This document shows positions 15,348 to 23,836 of a DNA stretch of 64,000 nt, piece by piece. The notes under the pieces were generated by a model. The model did not search any database and was not told the DNA's origin. It was given only the letters and a program-made list of their open reading frames with translations. The stretch spans positions 1 to 64,000 of the forward strand of contig CANQBX010000014.1 in assembly GCA_947589095.1 (NCBI GenBank). The letters are read 5' to 3'. Numbering within the stretch: the stretch's first letter is position 1; each line of letters opens with the position of its first letter. The position numbers and the translations under genes were made by a program. This DNA is from an uncultured Lachnospiraceae bacterium. GTDB taxonomy: Bacteria > Bacillota > Clostridia > Lachnospirales > Lachnospiraceae.

Positions 15348-17657
15348 ATGAGGAAATATGCTATGGATAAGGAATTAATAAATGTATTTAAGCCCATCTT
15401 TGATGAAGATTCGGCATTGGGCAGGCTGCTTACGGGCACGGACAAAGTGATCGGTTTCGAGGAACTTTGCGTTCAGGGCTATATTGTGGACGATGATGAA
15501 CCATGTTTAGACAGCTTGGGCTCAACAAGATTCTGTGTAATATGTGTTTCCGAAGAGGGAGACTCCTTAGAAGATAAATGTATTTTCGTTGATATCTTTT
15601 GCCTGCATGAATATCTGTTTAACGGGGAGAAGAAATTGAGACCGTACGAAATTGCTTCTCATATAAACAGATTTATCAGCCATAAGGCTAAATTCAGTGA
15701 AGGTATACCTGAAATGGAATCGTTTCGTGCGCAGCCGTTAAGTAACGAAATAGAAGTGTTTTGTCTTACATATCAATTCCGTGATACTCAACTGCCCGGT
15801 GATGGGGATTTGGATTTTTTTGAGTATTATGAGAAACATTTGTTTGATGTATTGGAAGGTGTATTTAGCTCTGATGATATCAAAAAGCAGCTCGTTATTC
15901 ATGGTGTTTCCGCAGATGGTATTCCTTTTATGGGACTTCTTGAAAAGAGATATATTCGTATGTCAGCTGATCTCGATTGTGACAAAGAAGAGGATAATGT
16001 CTTTGCTATTATTCGTTTTGAGAGTGAAAAAGAAATGACGCTTGGGGTTGATGTCATTGGCTCAGCCGGAGAAAATGGAACCGGAGCGCAGACTATTAAG
16101 GCAAGGGCAAAAGAGTTATCAGAAATGATCGATCAGAAAATGCTTTCTGTGTCCGGGATATGGCGATCATCTTATGATGGGAACGAATTATATGAGAGCG
16201 TATACATGTTTTCTCGTTCATATTTGATATCGAAGACTGAAGAGGAAGTTAAAAAAGCAGAGTTTGAGAAAAAAATAAAAGTTGGTTTTATTGCCGACAT
16301 GGATGTGCTGCAAAAGATTTCAGAAACTGAACTAAAAGATGATAATACGGAAGTGGGCTTTTCGCTTGATTTGATTCAGGCCCCCATGCATTTTGTATTT
16401 TCAAATAAGGACTGTCTTGAGTATAGATTCTATATTCGGAATGAGATAGCATCATATGAAAAACCTGATTTTGGCGTTAGGATATATGGGAATGACAGCG
16501 AACCGGAAATTGAGGTAAATAAGAATTTTACGGAGGATTCCGCAGAATATTTTTCGCTGTTTATGGATTGCATGTTGAGCCTGGCAAAATATATTCAAGC
16601 TCATGGTATCATGCAGCAGTTTTCGTCCATGGATATGAACAGGGAGACTGTGCTTTTATACCTCGATGGCGAAGATGTAAAATACAAGCTTCTTCGGGAA
16701 AAGGAACGACCGGATCTTATGTGTTCAACCATGTTCGGCGAAAATGTTATGATGCGGCCTTATCAGAATGAAATGGTGTTCTCCTGGGTTAATGAGCTAA
16801 TGTCTTTTGAGGATAAACTGGAAGCCGCGGAGAACGGTGATGCAGATATGATGGAACAAGTGGCTCAGGCCTATTTTACTGGCGAAGACGTGACGGAAGA
16901 GATCGACACAGATCCTGAAAAAGCAGTTTATTGGATGGAACGGGCTGCAGAAAACGGAAGCGCAAGGGCGATGTTCAATATTGGACTGTATTATGCAAAA
17001 GGATACGGCGTAGAACGGGATTTTGAAAAAGCTGCTGAATGGATGGAACAGGCAGGCGAGGCAGGAGATACAGATGCGTACGATGTGTCAAGGCGATATC
17101 GTGCGGCTGCTGAAGCGAAGAAAAAGGCTGAAGACGGCGATCCGCAGGGACAAGGTGATTATGCTGCTGCATTAATGGGTATTGGAGGTTCTCTCAGTCA
17201 GGCAGACAGCGATGCGGACTATGCGGAAAGTATTCAGTGGGCGAAAAAAGCGGAAGGAAAGGACAATGGGGAAGCCAGTTTTGTCCTTGGCTTGGCCTAC
17301 GAACATGGTCGTGGCGTTAAAGCTGACTTGCATAAAGCATTTAAGTATTATAAGCGTGGCGCTGATAAGGGGCATGCGATTTGCATGAACAACATGGGGC
17401 GTATGTGCCAAAATGGCGAAGGTACTCAAAAGGACGAGAGAAAGGCATTTGAACTGTTTTTGCAGGCGGCGGAAAAGGGATATGGACTGGCAATGCAGAA
17501 TGTCGGCCAATGCTACCAGTATGAATTGGGAACGGACTTTGACATGGGCAAGGCTATTGAATGGTATGAGAAATCCCTGGAGATTCTCCCGGATCCGGAG
17601 CTTGCGCAAAAGGTTGAAATATTTAAGGAGCTGGAAGCACAGGAAGCGCCTGAGTAA
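15348..17657 (+). CDS. Unknown N-terminal domain with C-terminal Sel1 repeats
   Basis: This protein is 769 residues from the first ATG. The ATG at 15363 has a better spaced ribosome binding site (GATGAGGA) and would give 764 residues. The first ~480 residues show no family I recognise; they look like alternating alpha/beta folds with no obvious catalytic motif. From about 490 to 755 there are Sel1-type repeats (AMFNIGLYYAKGYGVERDFEKAAEWMEQA and similar, cut short here), which form alpha-solenoids that bind other proteins. No signal peptide or membrane segment is seen. It is the last large gene of the cluster that includes brxL, and an adaptor or effector role is inferred only from position. 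Confidence 0.75.
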   Translation: MRKYAMDKELINVFKPIFDEDSALGRLLTGTDKVIGFEELCVQGYIVDDDEPCLDSLGSTRFCVICVSEEGDSLEDKCIFVDIFCLHEYLFNGEKKLRPYEIASHINRFISHKAKFSEGIPEMESFRAQPLSNEIEVFCLTYQFRDTQLPGDGDLDFFEYYEKHLFDVLEGVFSSDDIKKQLVIHGVSADGIPFMGLLEKRYIRMSADLDCDKEEDNVFAIIRFESEKEMTLGVDVIGSAGENGTGAQTIKARAKELSEMIDQKMLSVSGIWRSSYDGNELYESVYMFSRSYLISKTEEEVKKAEFEKKIKVGFIADMDVLQKISETELKDDNTEVGFSLDLIQAPMHFVFSNKDCLEYRFYIRNEIASYEKPDFGVRIYGNDSEPEIEVNKNFTEDSAEYFSLFMDCMLSLAKYIQAHGIMQQFSSMDMNRETVLLYLDGEDVKYKLLREKERPDLMCSTMFGENVMMRPYQNEMVFSWVNELMSFEDKLEAAENGDADMMEQVAQAYFTGEDVTEEIDTDPEKAVYWMERAAENGSARAMFNIGLYYAKGYGVERDFEKAAEWMEQAGEAGDTDAYDVSRRYRAAAEAKKKAEDGDPQGQGDYAAALMGIGGSLSQADSDADYAESIQWAKKAEGKDNGEASFVLGLAYEHGRGVKADLHKAFKYYKRGADKGHAICMNNMGRMCQNGEGTQKDERKAFELFLQAAEKGYGLAMQNVGQCYQYELGTDFDMGKAIEWYEKSLEILPDPELAQKVEIFKELEAQEAPE

Positions 17658-17791
17658 AAGAGATCAGAGGCAGAAGAATGTACTGAAAACAGGAATATAT
17701 AATTAATTCTTCTTGTCATTTTGCGATTTCGCGAATCTTGAGCGTTCTGCGAAGAACAGGACAGGGAGCAGTGTAAAGGAAGGGGGCGAAA

Positions 17792-17974
17792 ATGCCAATG
17801 AAAGGACCAAATTGGTTTGACCTGAATCACGATGGGGAGATAAGCCCAATAGAGCAGATGCTTGGACAGGGGATGATGTTTTCTATGATCGAGGAAGAGG
17901 AGAAAGAAGAACAGCAAAACAGTTCCAAAAAAAGGGGAACGGGTTCTCACCCGTTCCTCTCAAAAGATCCCTAA
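17792..17974 (+). CDS. EF-hand-like calcium-binding microprotein
   Basis: This 60-residue protein starts after AGGAAGGGGGCGAAA, a strong ribosome binding site. It contains a textbook EF-hand/dockerin-type loop, D10-x-N12-x-D14-G-E16-I-S18-x-x-E21, which predicts binding of one calcium ion. An acidic Glu run (residues ~35-42) and a basic tail follow. The last 15 or so codons lie over a strong terminator hairpin. It sits 135 bp after the Sel1 gene and may belong to that cluster or stand alone. Its role is unknown. Confidence 0.6.
   Translation: MPMKGPNWFDLNHDGEISPIEQMLGQGMMFSMIEEEEKEEQQNSSKKRGTGSHPFLSKDP
17925..17957 (-). terminator. Intrinsic terminator of the rubrerythrin gene
   Basis: Nine-base perfect arms (17936-17944 and 17949-17957) close a four-base loop. 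On the minus strand they are followed by CCCC and a run of seven T's. It lies 34 bp past the rubrerythrin stop and overlaps the 3' end of the plus-strand microprotein frame. Confidence 0.85.
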
Positions 17975-17990
17975 AAACCGCTATCAAAGA

Positions 17991-18533
17991 TCAGCCAAAA
18001 TACCTCTCCAGCAGTCCCTTGAACGCCTTCCCATGTCTCGCCTCGTCGCGGGCCATCTCATGGACGGTGTCGTGGATCGCGTCCAGGTTCAGCTCTTTCG
18101 CGCGCTTCGCCAGGTCGACCTTGCCGGCGGTAGCGCCGTTCTCGGCGGCTACGCGCAGTTCCAGGTTCTTTTTGGTGCTGTCGGTGACGACCTCGCCCAG
18201 CAGCTCCGCGAACTTGGCGGCGTGCTCAGCTTCCTCGTAGGCGGCCTTCTCATAGTACATGCCGACTTCCGGATAACCCTCTCTGTGGGCGACTCTCGCC
18301 ATGGCCAGGTACATACCGACCTCGGTGCACTCGCCTTCGAAATTCGCTCTCAGATCGGCGACGATGTCCTCGCGGACGCCCTTCGCCACGCCGATGGAGT
18401 GCTCGGCGGCCCAGGTCAGCTCGCTCTTCTGCTCCTCAAACTTGTCGGCCGGCGCCTTGCAGACCGGGCAGAACTCCGGAGCGGTGTCGCCCTCATGTAC
18501 GTAACCACAGACCTTGCAAACCCATTTTTTCAT
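17991..18533 (-). CDS. rbr: Reverse rubrerythrin (peroxide reductase)
   Basis: The 180-residue protein has an N-terminal rubredoxin-type iron site (C6, C9, C22, C25) followed by a ferritin-like diiron domain. The helices carry the Glu and ExxH ligands ([37 protein letters not shown]). Rubredoxin-first order is that of clostridial reverse rubrerythrins, which reduce hydrogen peroxide and oxygen using NADH-derived electrons. The start chosen is the ATG at 18533 with AAAGGAGATATT upstream; an upstream in-frame start would add a low-complexity leader covering the promoter. A 21-bp palindrome lies upstream and perR is the neighbouring gene, which fits peroxide-responsive control. Confidence 0.93.
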   Translation of the reverse strand: MKKWVCKVCGYVHEGDTAPEFCPVCKAPADKFEEQKSELTWAAEHSIGVAKGVREDIVADLRANFEGECTEVGMYLAMARVAHREGYPEVGMYYEKAAYEEAEHAAKFAELLGEVVTDSTKKNLELRVAAENGATAGKVDLAKRAKELNLDAIHDTVHEMARDEARHGKAFKGLLERYFG

Positions 18534-18565
18534 AGTGAATATCTCCTTTTCTTTTAATTTAAAAT

Positions 18566-18586
18566 TAATAATAGTTCCTATTATTA
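18566..18586 (-). promoter_or_regulatory. Fur/PerR-type palindrome upstream of rubrerythrin
   Basis: A perfect AT-rich palindrome with 9-bp arms (TAATAATAG and CTATTATTA) and a 3-bp centre. It lies just downstream of a promoter read on the minus strand: TTGACA at 18612-18607, 17-bp spacer, weak TAAGCT. Position fits repression by PerR. Confidence 0.6.
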
Positions 18587-18629
18587 GCTTAGCATATACA
18601 AAAATACTTGTCAAGCAGATGTTATCATT

Positions 18630-19031
18630 TTATAAATGTTTTTCCGCTTTGTCCAGACAATCTCCGCAAATGCCGTAGAAATACGTGATATGGCTGTCGA
18701 TCTTCCCGCCGCAGCATTCCTGGGCTTCCGTGTTCATCTGCTCAAGCACCTCCATCGGAAGATCTGTCACCTGGCCGCACTCCCTGCAGATAAAATGGTA
18801 GTGGGGGCGGGTGTCTCCGTCGAACCGTTCCGGGCCGCTGCCGCAGTTTAGACGCCGGATCTCGCCCAGGTCCGCCAGGAGATTTAAGTTTCGGTAGACG
18901 GTGCCGAGGCTGACATTGGGAAATTCCTCCCGGACGCTTGCGTAGACCGCGTCGGCAGTGGGATGGTCGTGCCTCGCCATGAGGCAGTTCAGGATCGCGT
19001 CCCGCTGGCGGCTGTGTTTGAGTGTTTTCAT
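18630..19031 (-). CDS. perR: Fur-family regulator, PerR-like
   Basis: This 133-residue protein has the Fur-family winged helix (SRQRDAILNCLMARHDHPTADAVYASV, given here as landmarks around residues 7-35, with SLGTVYRNL). A C-terminal domain with metal ligands follows (DTRPHYHFICRECG) and two CxxC pairs that form the structural zinc site. PerR senses peroxide by iron-catalysed oxidation of histidines and represses rubrerythrin-type genes. The ATG at 19031 follows GGAGGGATTGCC and is preferred over an upstream start. A near-consensus Fur-family box lies 28 bp upstream, suggesting autoregulation. Fur cannot be excluded from sequence alone, but the rubrerythrin neighbour favours PerR. Confidence 0.85.
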   Translation of the reverse strand: MKTLKHSRQRDAILNCLMARHDHPTADAVYASVREEFPNVSLGTVYRNLNLLADLGEIRRLNCGSGPERFDGDTRPHYHFICRECGQVTDLPMEVLEQMNTEAQECCGGKIDSHITYFYGICGDCLDKAEKHL

Positions 19032-19058
19032 GGCAATCCCTCCATGTGCGCGACATTC

Positions 19059-19077
19059 AATAATGATAACCATTACT
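19059..19077 (-). promoter_or_regulatory. Fur/PerR box upstream of perR
   Basis: AATAATGATAACCATTACT closely matches the classical 19-bp Fur box (GATAATGATAATCATTATC) and sits just before the perR start region. Supports autoregulation. Confidence 0.65.
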
Positions 19078-19202
19078 GATTATAATGGAAAGATCCCGAT
19101 TTGTCAAGGGCGAATCTACACGCGTTCCGCGCACATCTGCACGCATTCTGCGTACATTCTTCGATCCGCAGTATCTTTTCGGCTGCCGGACAGGCCGTCA
19201 GG

Positions 19203-20171
19203 TCAGCCGGGTTGCGCCTCCCGGGAATATTTCTGCAGCTGTTCCTTCGCCACCCGGATGAATTCCTGCGTGGCCCGCGACATGTAGTGCCCTTTGTGGT
19301 ATCCGATCCCGAGAATGCCGTGGGCCTTCGGGTGGTTCAGATGGTACAGGCCGATGCCGGCGGCCTGCGTCAGGGCGCGGCGCCATTCGTCGCTTTCTGT
19401 CATGAACATTTTCGGATAGAACGTGGCGCCCATGCCTTTGAGGGACAGGGAGAGCACGGTCTCGATATTCTCGGTCTCCAGGACGATGGGAGGCGAGATC
19501 TGGGCGTCGGCGAACATCTCCTCCGCCAGGGAACGCACCCGGTTGCCGGTATTGATCAGCAGGAACGGGCAGTCGGCCAGAAGCGTCAGATCCGCCGCTT
19601 CCTCCAGCTTTGCCTTGATCTCCTCGACCCGCCCCGGATACAGCTTCTCTAACAGGCTGTCGGGCACGATCAGCAGGATCTCCTCCTCACAGACCGGGAC
19701 GGTCTCGATATTCTCGCCCTTGATCGGCAGCATGTCGATGATCAGGTCCACCTCGCCGTGGAGAAGCTCCGCGTCCAGCTCCCGGGTATTGCCCTCGCGC
19801 AGATGCAGCTCGATATTGGGAAACTGCTCCCGGTAGACCGGCAGGATCTCCGGCAGTACCCGGCGGCCCCTGGTGTGGGACATGCCGATGGTCAGGCGGC
19901 CTTTCGAGAAGTCCTTGATATCCGCCAGCTCCCGGTAGGTCTCGTCCCGCAGGTGCAGGATCTCCCGCGAGTGCTTGGCAAGCATTCGCCCCGCGTAGGT
20001 CAGCGTCAGCGGCGAGGTCCGGTTGAACAGCGTGATGTCGAACTCTTTCTCCAGGTTGGCGATGTGGCTGCTTAGGGACTGCTGGGAAATGTTAAGCTTT
20101 CTGGCGGCTTTTGTGATGCTCGATTCCTCTGCCGCCACGAGGAAATATTCCAGATTCAGGAAGTTGATCAT
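19203..20171 (-). CDS. LysR-family transcriptional regulator
   Basis: The 322-residue protein has an N-terminal winged helix-turn-helix (SSITKAARKLNISQQSLSSH, residues ~17-37) and a periplasmic-binding-like effector domain (from ~90). The ATG at 20171 follows GGGGAGGCATCT. It lies on the same strand as, and 84 bp after, the PHP-domain gene. The two may be cotranscribed, though the spacer is long enough for its own promoter. No target or ligand can be told from the sequence. Confidence 0.9.
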   Translation of the reverse strand: MINFLNLEYFLVAAEESSITKAARKLNISQQSLSSHIANLEKEFDITLFNRTSPLTLTYAGRMLAKHSREILHLRDETYRELADIKDFSKGRLTIGMSHTRGRRVLPEILPVYREQFPNIELHLREGNTRELDAELLHGEVDLIIDMLPIKGENIETVPVCEEEILLIVPDSLLEKLYPGRVEEIKAKLEEAADLTLLADCPFLLINTGNRVRSLAEEMFADAQISPPIVLETENIETVLSLSLKGMGATFYPKMFMTESDEWRRALTQAAGIGLYHLNHPKAHGILGIGYHKGHYMSRATQEFIRVAKEQLQKYSREAQPG

Positions 20172-20255
20172 AGATGCCTCCCCGGCGCTGCCGCCGGTTT
20201 CTTGTGTAGTTACAATGTATCAGCACATTGCGCGGCCCAGGTCCGGCCGGCAGGA

Positions 20256-20999
20256 TCAGAACCCCGCCTCGTGCGGTCCGTTAAGCGTCAGCGCCGGAAT
20301 GTACGGGATCAGTTTCTCCACGGAAGTATTGATGATCAGCTCTTCCGGGAAATGCAGCTCCTCCAGCAGCGCGATGCATCCCGCGTGATTGCCCACGTCC
20401 GCCGCCACGTGGGCGTCGCTGCCCATGATGACGGGAGTGCCGTAATGGACGCACCGCTCCAGGAGCGCCGCGTAGTTCTCGCGGGCGCCTTTGCGGGAGG
20501 CGCGGGGATTCAGGGAGGAATTATTGACCTCCAGGAGTACGTGGTGTTCCTTCGCCGCCGCCGCGACCGTATCCGGGTCGATGGGGAAGCGGGAGTCGTC
20601 CGGGTGGCCGATGATCTTCACGTAGGGGTTCTTCATGGCGCCGACGATGGCCGCCGTGTTCTGCGCCACGGTGCCCGCGGTGAAGCAGGGCACGTGGATG
20701 CTCGCGATGGCGTAATCCATTTTCTTCAGGTGGTAAGGGACCAGATCCACATGCCCCTCGTAGTCCAGGATATTCAGTTCGCATCCCATCAGGAGCCGGA
20801 CGCCGAAGAGCTCGTTGGGGATCACCTTGAAATTGATGAAATACAGTTCGTGGGGCGCTCCGCCCATGCGGGGACCATGGTCCGTGGAGCCGAAGAGTTC
20901 CAGCTTCTGCCCGGAAGCGGCGTGGGCCATCTCGTAGAGGGTGTTGTAGGCGTGGCCGCTGGCGACGGTATGGGTGTGCAGGTCCATAATATCTCGCAT
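20256..20999 (-). CDS. PHP-domain phosphoesterase (YcdX-like)
   Basis: This 247-residue protein is a single PHP domain with the expected metal-binding motifs: HTHT (H8, H10 region), TDHG, GCELN, SIHV, GHPDD, EVNNSS and GSDAH near the end. This resembles YcdX-type trinuclear-metal phosphatases. The substrate is unknown. It is not the histidinol phosphatase of a histidine operon, as no his genes are near. It is transcribed away from the S1-domain gene. Confidence 0.88.
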   Translation of the reverse strand: MRDIMDLHTHTVASGHAYNTLYEMAHAASGQKLELFGSTDHGPRMGGAPHELYFINFKVIPNELFGVRLLMGCELNILDYEGHVDLVPYHLKKMDYAIASIHVPCFTAGTVAQNTAAIVGAMKNPYVKIIGHPDDSRFPIDPDTVAAAAKEHHVLLEVNNSSLNPRASRKGARENYAALLERCVHYGTPVIMGSDAHVAADVGNHAGCIALLEELHFPEELIINTSVEKLIPYIPALTLNGPHEAGF

Positions 21000-21141
21000 A
21001 AAAGGTCCTTCTTTCTGTCATGCGGCCCCCGAAAGAGCGCATTTTGGCCGTTCGGGAGCGGTAAATAGTACATTTTTAAATATATCACAAATTTTTTTAT
21101 AAAACCACAAAAAAAATGAGGTAGAAATTTGATTTTTATAG

Positions 21142-21147
21142 TATAAT
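21142..21147 (+). promoter_or_regulatory. -10 element for the S1-domain gene
   Basis: A perfect TATAAT stands about 75 bp before the start codon in an AT-rich stretch. No good -35 is visible at the standard spacing. Confidence 0.5.
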
Positions 21148-21221
21148 AGATTCATACGCCGTCCACAGGACGAAAAAGGGCGTGCATTCTGTTAAATATG
21201 CAAGATGGAGGAGTTACAAAC

Positions 21222-22295
21222 ATGAGTGAAGAAATGCTGAAGGCGCAAACAGACAACATCGAAGCCGCTGCGGAAGCAGCCGCGGAGAAAGCCGAGGCCG
21301 TGGAAGCCGCCGCTGAGGCCGCCGCGGAGAAGGTTGAGGCCGCGGAAGCCGCCGTTGAAGCCGCTGCGGAAGCAGCCGCTGAGAAGGCAGAGGCCGTGGA
21401 GGCCGCCGCTGAGGCCGCCGCGGAGAAGGCAGAGGCTGCGGAACCCGCCGCGGAGAAGGCGGAAGCCGCGGAACCCGCCGCTGAGGCTGAACCGGCGAAA
21501 CCGGCTGAGCCCACCGAGACCATGGAGGACTTCAAGGAGGAGCTTGAGAAGTCCTACAAGGAGCACGCGAAGAAGCGCAGCCGCGGATTCGTGGACGACG
21601 GATCCGTAAGCGCCGAGAAGTGGGAAGAGCTGCGCCAGAAGATGGAAGATAAGGAAGTCATCAATGTAAAGGTCAAGGAGATCGTCAAGGGCGGAGCCAT
21701 CGCGTTCGTTGATGATATGAAGGCGTTCATCCCGGCGTCCCAGATCGCGCTGAACTATGTGGAGAAGCTGGAAGAGTTCGTCGGCAAGCACATTGACACT
21801 TACATTATCACGGTGGATCCGGAGAAGAAGAGACTGGTCCTGTCCGCCAAGGAGCTGCTGCGCGAGCGCAGGGACGCGGAGCGCAAGGCCAGAATGGAGA
21901 AATATGTTCCCGGCGCCATTGTAGAGGGCGTTGTGGAGAGTCTGAAGGACTACGGCGCGTTCGTACGTCTGGAAGAGGGAGTTTCCGGACTTCTGCATGT
22001 GTCGCAGATCAGCCGTCAGAGGATCAAGCATCCGGGAGTTGTCCTTCAGGAAGGACAGACCGTGAAGGTCAAGATCCGCGACACGGCGAACGGCAAGATC
22101 AGCCTGAGCATGAAGGCTCTCGAGGAAGACGACGAGAGGCCCGCGAGAGAGCCGCGCGAGCCCCGCGCGCCGCGTGGTGAGGGCCGTGAGCCGAGGGAAG
22201 GCCGCGAGGAGAAGAGCGATTTCCATTATAAGAATTCCGCGCCGGTCACCACAGGACTGGGCGACCTGCTGAAGGGTCTGGATCTCAAGAATTGA
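21222..22295 (+). CDS. S1-domain RNA-binding protein with Ala/Glu repeat leader
   Basis: The 357-residue protein has a long N-terminal Ala/Glu/Lys-rich repeat (residues ~12-95, AEAAAEKAEA-type units), then two S1 RNA-binding domains (about 140-205 and 228-297). An Arg/Glu/Pro-rich tail follows (near 305-335). It resembles the shortened ribosomal protein S1-like proteins of Firmicutes, which bind mRNA or the ribosome. ATG at 21222 follows GGAGGAGTTACAAAC. The repeat leader likely forms a long charged helix; its length may vary between strains. It stands 36 bp ahead of the alarmone synthetase gene. Confidence 0.85.
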   Translation: MSEEMLKAQTDNIEAAAEAAAEKAEAVEAAAEAAAEKVEAAEAAVEAAAEAAAEKAEAVEAAAEAAAEKAEAAEPAAEKAEAAEPAAEAEPAKPAEPTETMEDFKEELEKSYKEHAKKRSRGFVDDGSVSAEKWEELRQKMEDKEVINVKVKEIVKGGAIAFVDDMKAFIPASQIALNYVEKLEEFVGKHIDTYIITVDPEKKRLVLSAKELLRERRDAERKARMEKYVPGAIVEGVVESLKDYGAFVRLEEGVSGLLHVSQISRQRIKHPGVVLQEGQTVKVKIRDTANGKISLSMKALEEDDERPAREPREPRAPRGEGREPREGREEKSDFHYKNSAPVTTGLGDLLKGLDLKN

Positions 22296-22331
22296 CGATA
22301 GTACGATTATATCGAACGAGGAGGGATACGC

Positions 22332-23096
22332 ATGACCTATATCCCCAAGACCTATGACCAGATCGACCAGTGGAACTCGCTGATGTTCATTTACAATTCT
22401 GCGTTAAAGCAGATGAATGTGAAGATCGAGGTACTGAACAGCGAATTCGTACACATATACAGTTATAATCCCATTGAGCATGTGAAATCCAGGCTCAAGA
22501 CGCCGGAGAGCATCGTCAAGAAGCTGAAACGCATGGGCTGTGAGGTGAACACCTTCAACATGACGGAGAAGCTGAACGATGTGGCGGGCGTCCGGATCAT
22601 CTGCTCATTTACATCGGATATCTACCAGATCGCGGATATGATCTCGCGTCAGGCCGATATTACGGTCCTGTATGTGAAGGACTACATCAAGAACCCGAAG
22701 CCTAACGGGTATAAAAGCTACCATATGGTGGTGACGATACCGGTCTATCTGACCGAAGGACCGGTGGAGACGAAGGTGGAGATCCAGATCCGGACGGTGG
22801 CCATGGATTTCTGGGCCAGTCTGGAGCATAAGATGTATTACAAGTTAGGCGGCGACGCGCCGGAGTTCCTGCAGAAGGAGCTGAAGGCCTGCGCCGATGT
22901 GGTGGATATGCTGGATGCGAAGATGTATTCCCTGAATGAGGCGATCCTTCAGTGGAACGCGCAGGAAGAGAAGCGTAAGGCGGAAGACGGTGCGGCGCCG
23001 GCAGAGCGGTTTGCCGGGGAGCCGCCGGCCGGAGGTTTGGAAGCGGCTGCCGGAGAGCCGCCGCTTGGGAATAGAAAAGCATCAGCCGGAGAGTAG
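22332..23096 (+). CDS. relQ: RelQ-like small alarmone (p)ppGpp synthetase
   Basis: The 254-residue protein carries a RelA/SpoT synthetase domain (about 40-205). Recognisable parts are DVAGVRIICSF, the KDYIKNPKPNGYKSYH substrate loop and EIQIRTVAMDFWASLEHK. It lacks HD hydrolase, TGS and ACT domains, so it is a small alarmone synthetase that transfers pyrophosphate from ATP to GDP or GTP. The last ~40 residues are a Gly/Ala/Glu-rich extension not usual for RelQ. ATG follows GAGGAGGGATACGC. It is probably cotranscribed with the S1-domain gene upstream. Confidence 0.9.
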   Translation: MTYIPKTYDQIDQWNSLMFIYNSALKQMNVKIEVLNSEFVHIYSYNPIEHVKSRLKTPESIVKKLKRMGCEVNTFNMTEKLNDVAGVRIICSFTSDIYQIADMISRQADITVLYVKDYIKNPKPNGYKSYHMVVTIPVYLTEGPVETKVEIQIRTVAMDFWASLEHKMYYKLGGDAPEFLQKELKACADVVDMLDAKMYSLNEAILQWNAQEEKRKAEDGAAPAERFAGEPPAGGLEAAAGEPPLGNRKASAGE

Positions 23097-23261
23097 GCGC
23101 GACAGGCGGTCCGGAAGGTTTCAGCCGGACCGCCTGATTATGCGGCAAATTCAATGCCGCGGCGGTGTCGCCGGAGAAACGGAGAGCATTTTCGGAACGG
23201 CGCAGCGGCGTTCGTGCAGCGGACGGCACGGAAACAGGACAGGAAGGATACGGACGGGACA

Positions 23262-23717
23262 ATGAGAGTTGTGCTTCAGAGAGTAACCGAAGCCAGCGTC
23301 TCCATAGACGGGGCAGTCGTAGGGGCCATCGGCCGCGGCTTTCTTCTTCTGGTAGGCGCTTCTGACGAGGATACGATGGAAATTGCCGACAGGATGACGG
23401 ACAAGATCTGCCGCCTGCGGATATTCGCCGATGAGAACGGCAAGACGAATCTGTCTCTGGCAGACGTGGGCGGCGAGCTGCTGGTGGTCAGCCAGTTCAC
23501 TCTTTACGCGGACTGCCGTAAGGGCAACCGGCCGGGCTTTACCGGGGCCGGATCGCCGGACTGGGCGAATCGGGTCTATGAGCATATGATCGAACGCTGC
23601 CGCGGTTATGTGGGCAGGGTGGAGCATGGCGTGTTCGGGGCGGACATGGAAGTGAAGCTGGTCAATGACGGACCGTTTACGCTGGTGCTGGACAGTAAGG
23701 AGCTGGGGATCCGCTGA
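23262..23717 (+). CDS. dtd: D-aminoacyl-tRNA deacylase
   Basis: The 151-residue length and start ([13 protein letters not shown]) are typical of DTD. The active-site motifs SQFTLYAD and the C-terminal NDGPFT are present. The enzyme removes D-amino acids and glycine mischarged onto tRNA. The ATG at 23262 is chosen because the family starts here. An upstream in-frame extension (from 23154) would be basic and has no family match. Followed at 119 bp by the aminopeptidase gene. Confidence 0.95.
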   Translation: MRVVLQRVTEASVSIDGAVVGAIGRGFLLLVGASDEDTMEIADRMTDKICRLRIFADENGKTNLSLADVGGELLVVSQFTLYADCRKGNRPGFTGAGSPDWANRVYEHMIERCRGYVGRVEHGVFGADMEVKLVNDGPFTLVLDSKELGIR

Positions 23718-23836
23718 CCGTGCGCCGCGGCGGTCTGCGGCACCGGCGTATTGATTTGATTACGAAAGAAAAGAAACGGAAGAGCTGCGGCTCCGCGGCC
23801 GTAAGGCCCGCGGACGAAAAGAGGAGAGGATATATA

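Noticed and set aside
6249..17657. Complete BREX system
   Set aside because: Only BrxL is present; PglX, PglZ, BrxA, BrxB and BrxC features are absent.
20202..21068. Long plus-strand frame antisense to the PHP gene
   Set aside because: No ribosome binding site and no recognisable domain; the minus strand carries the PHP motifs.
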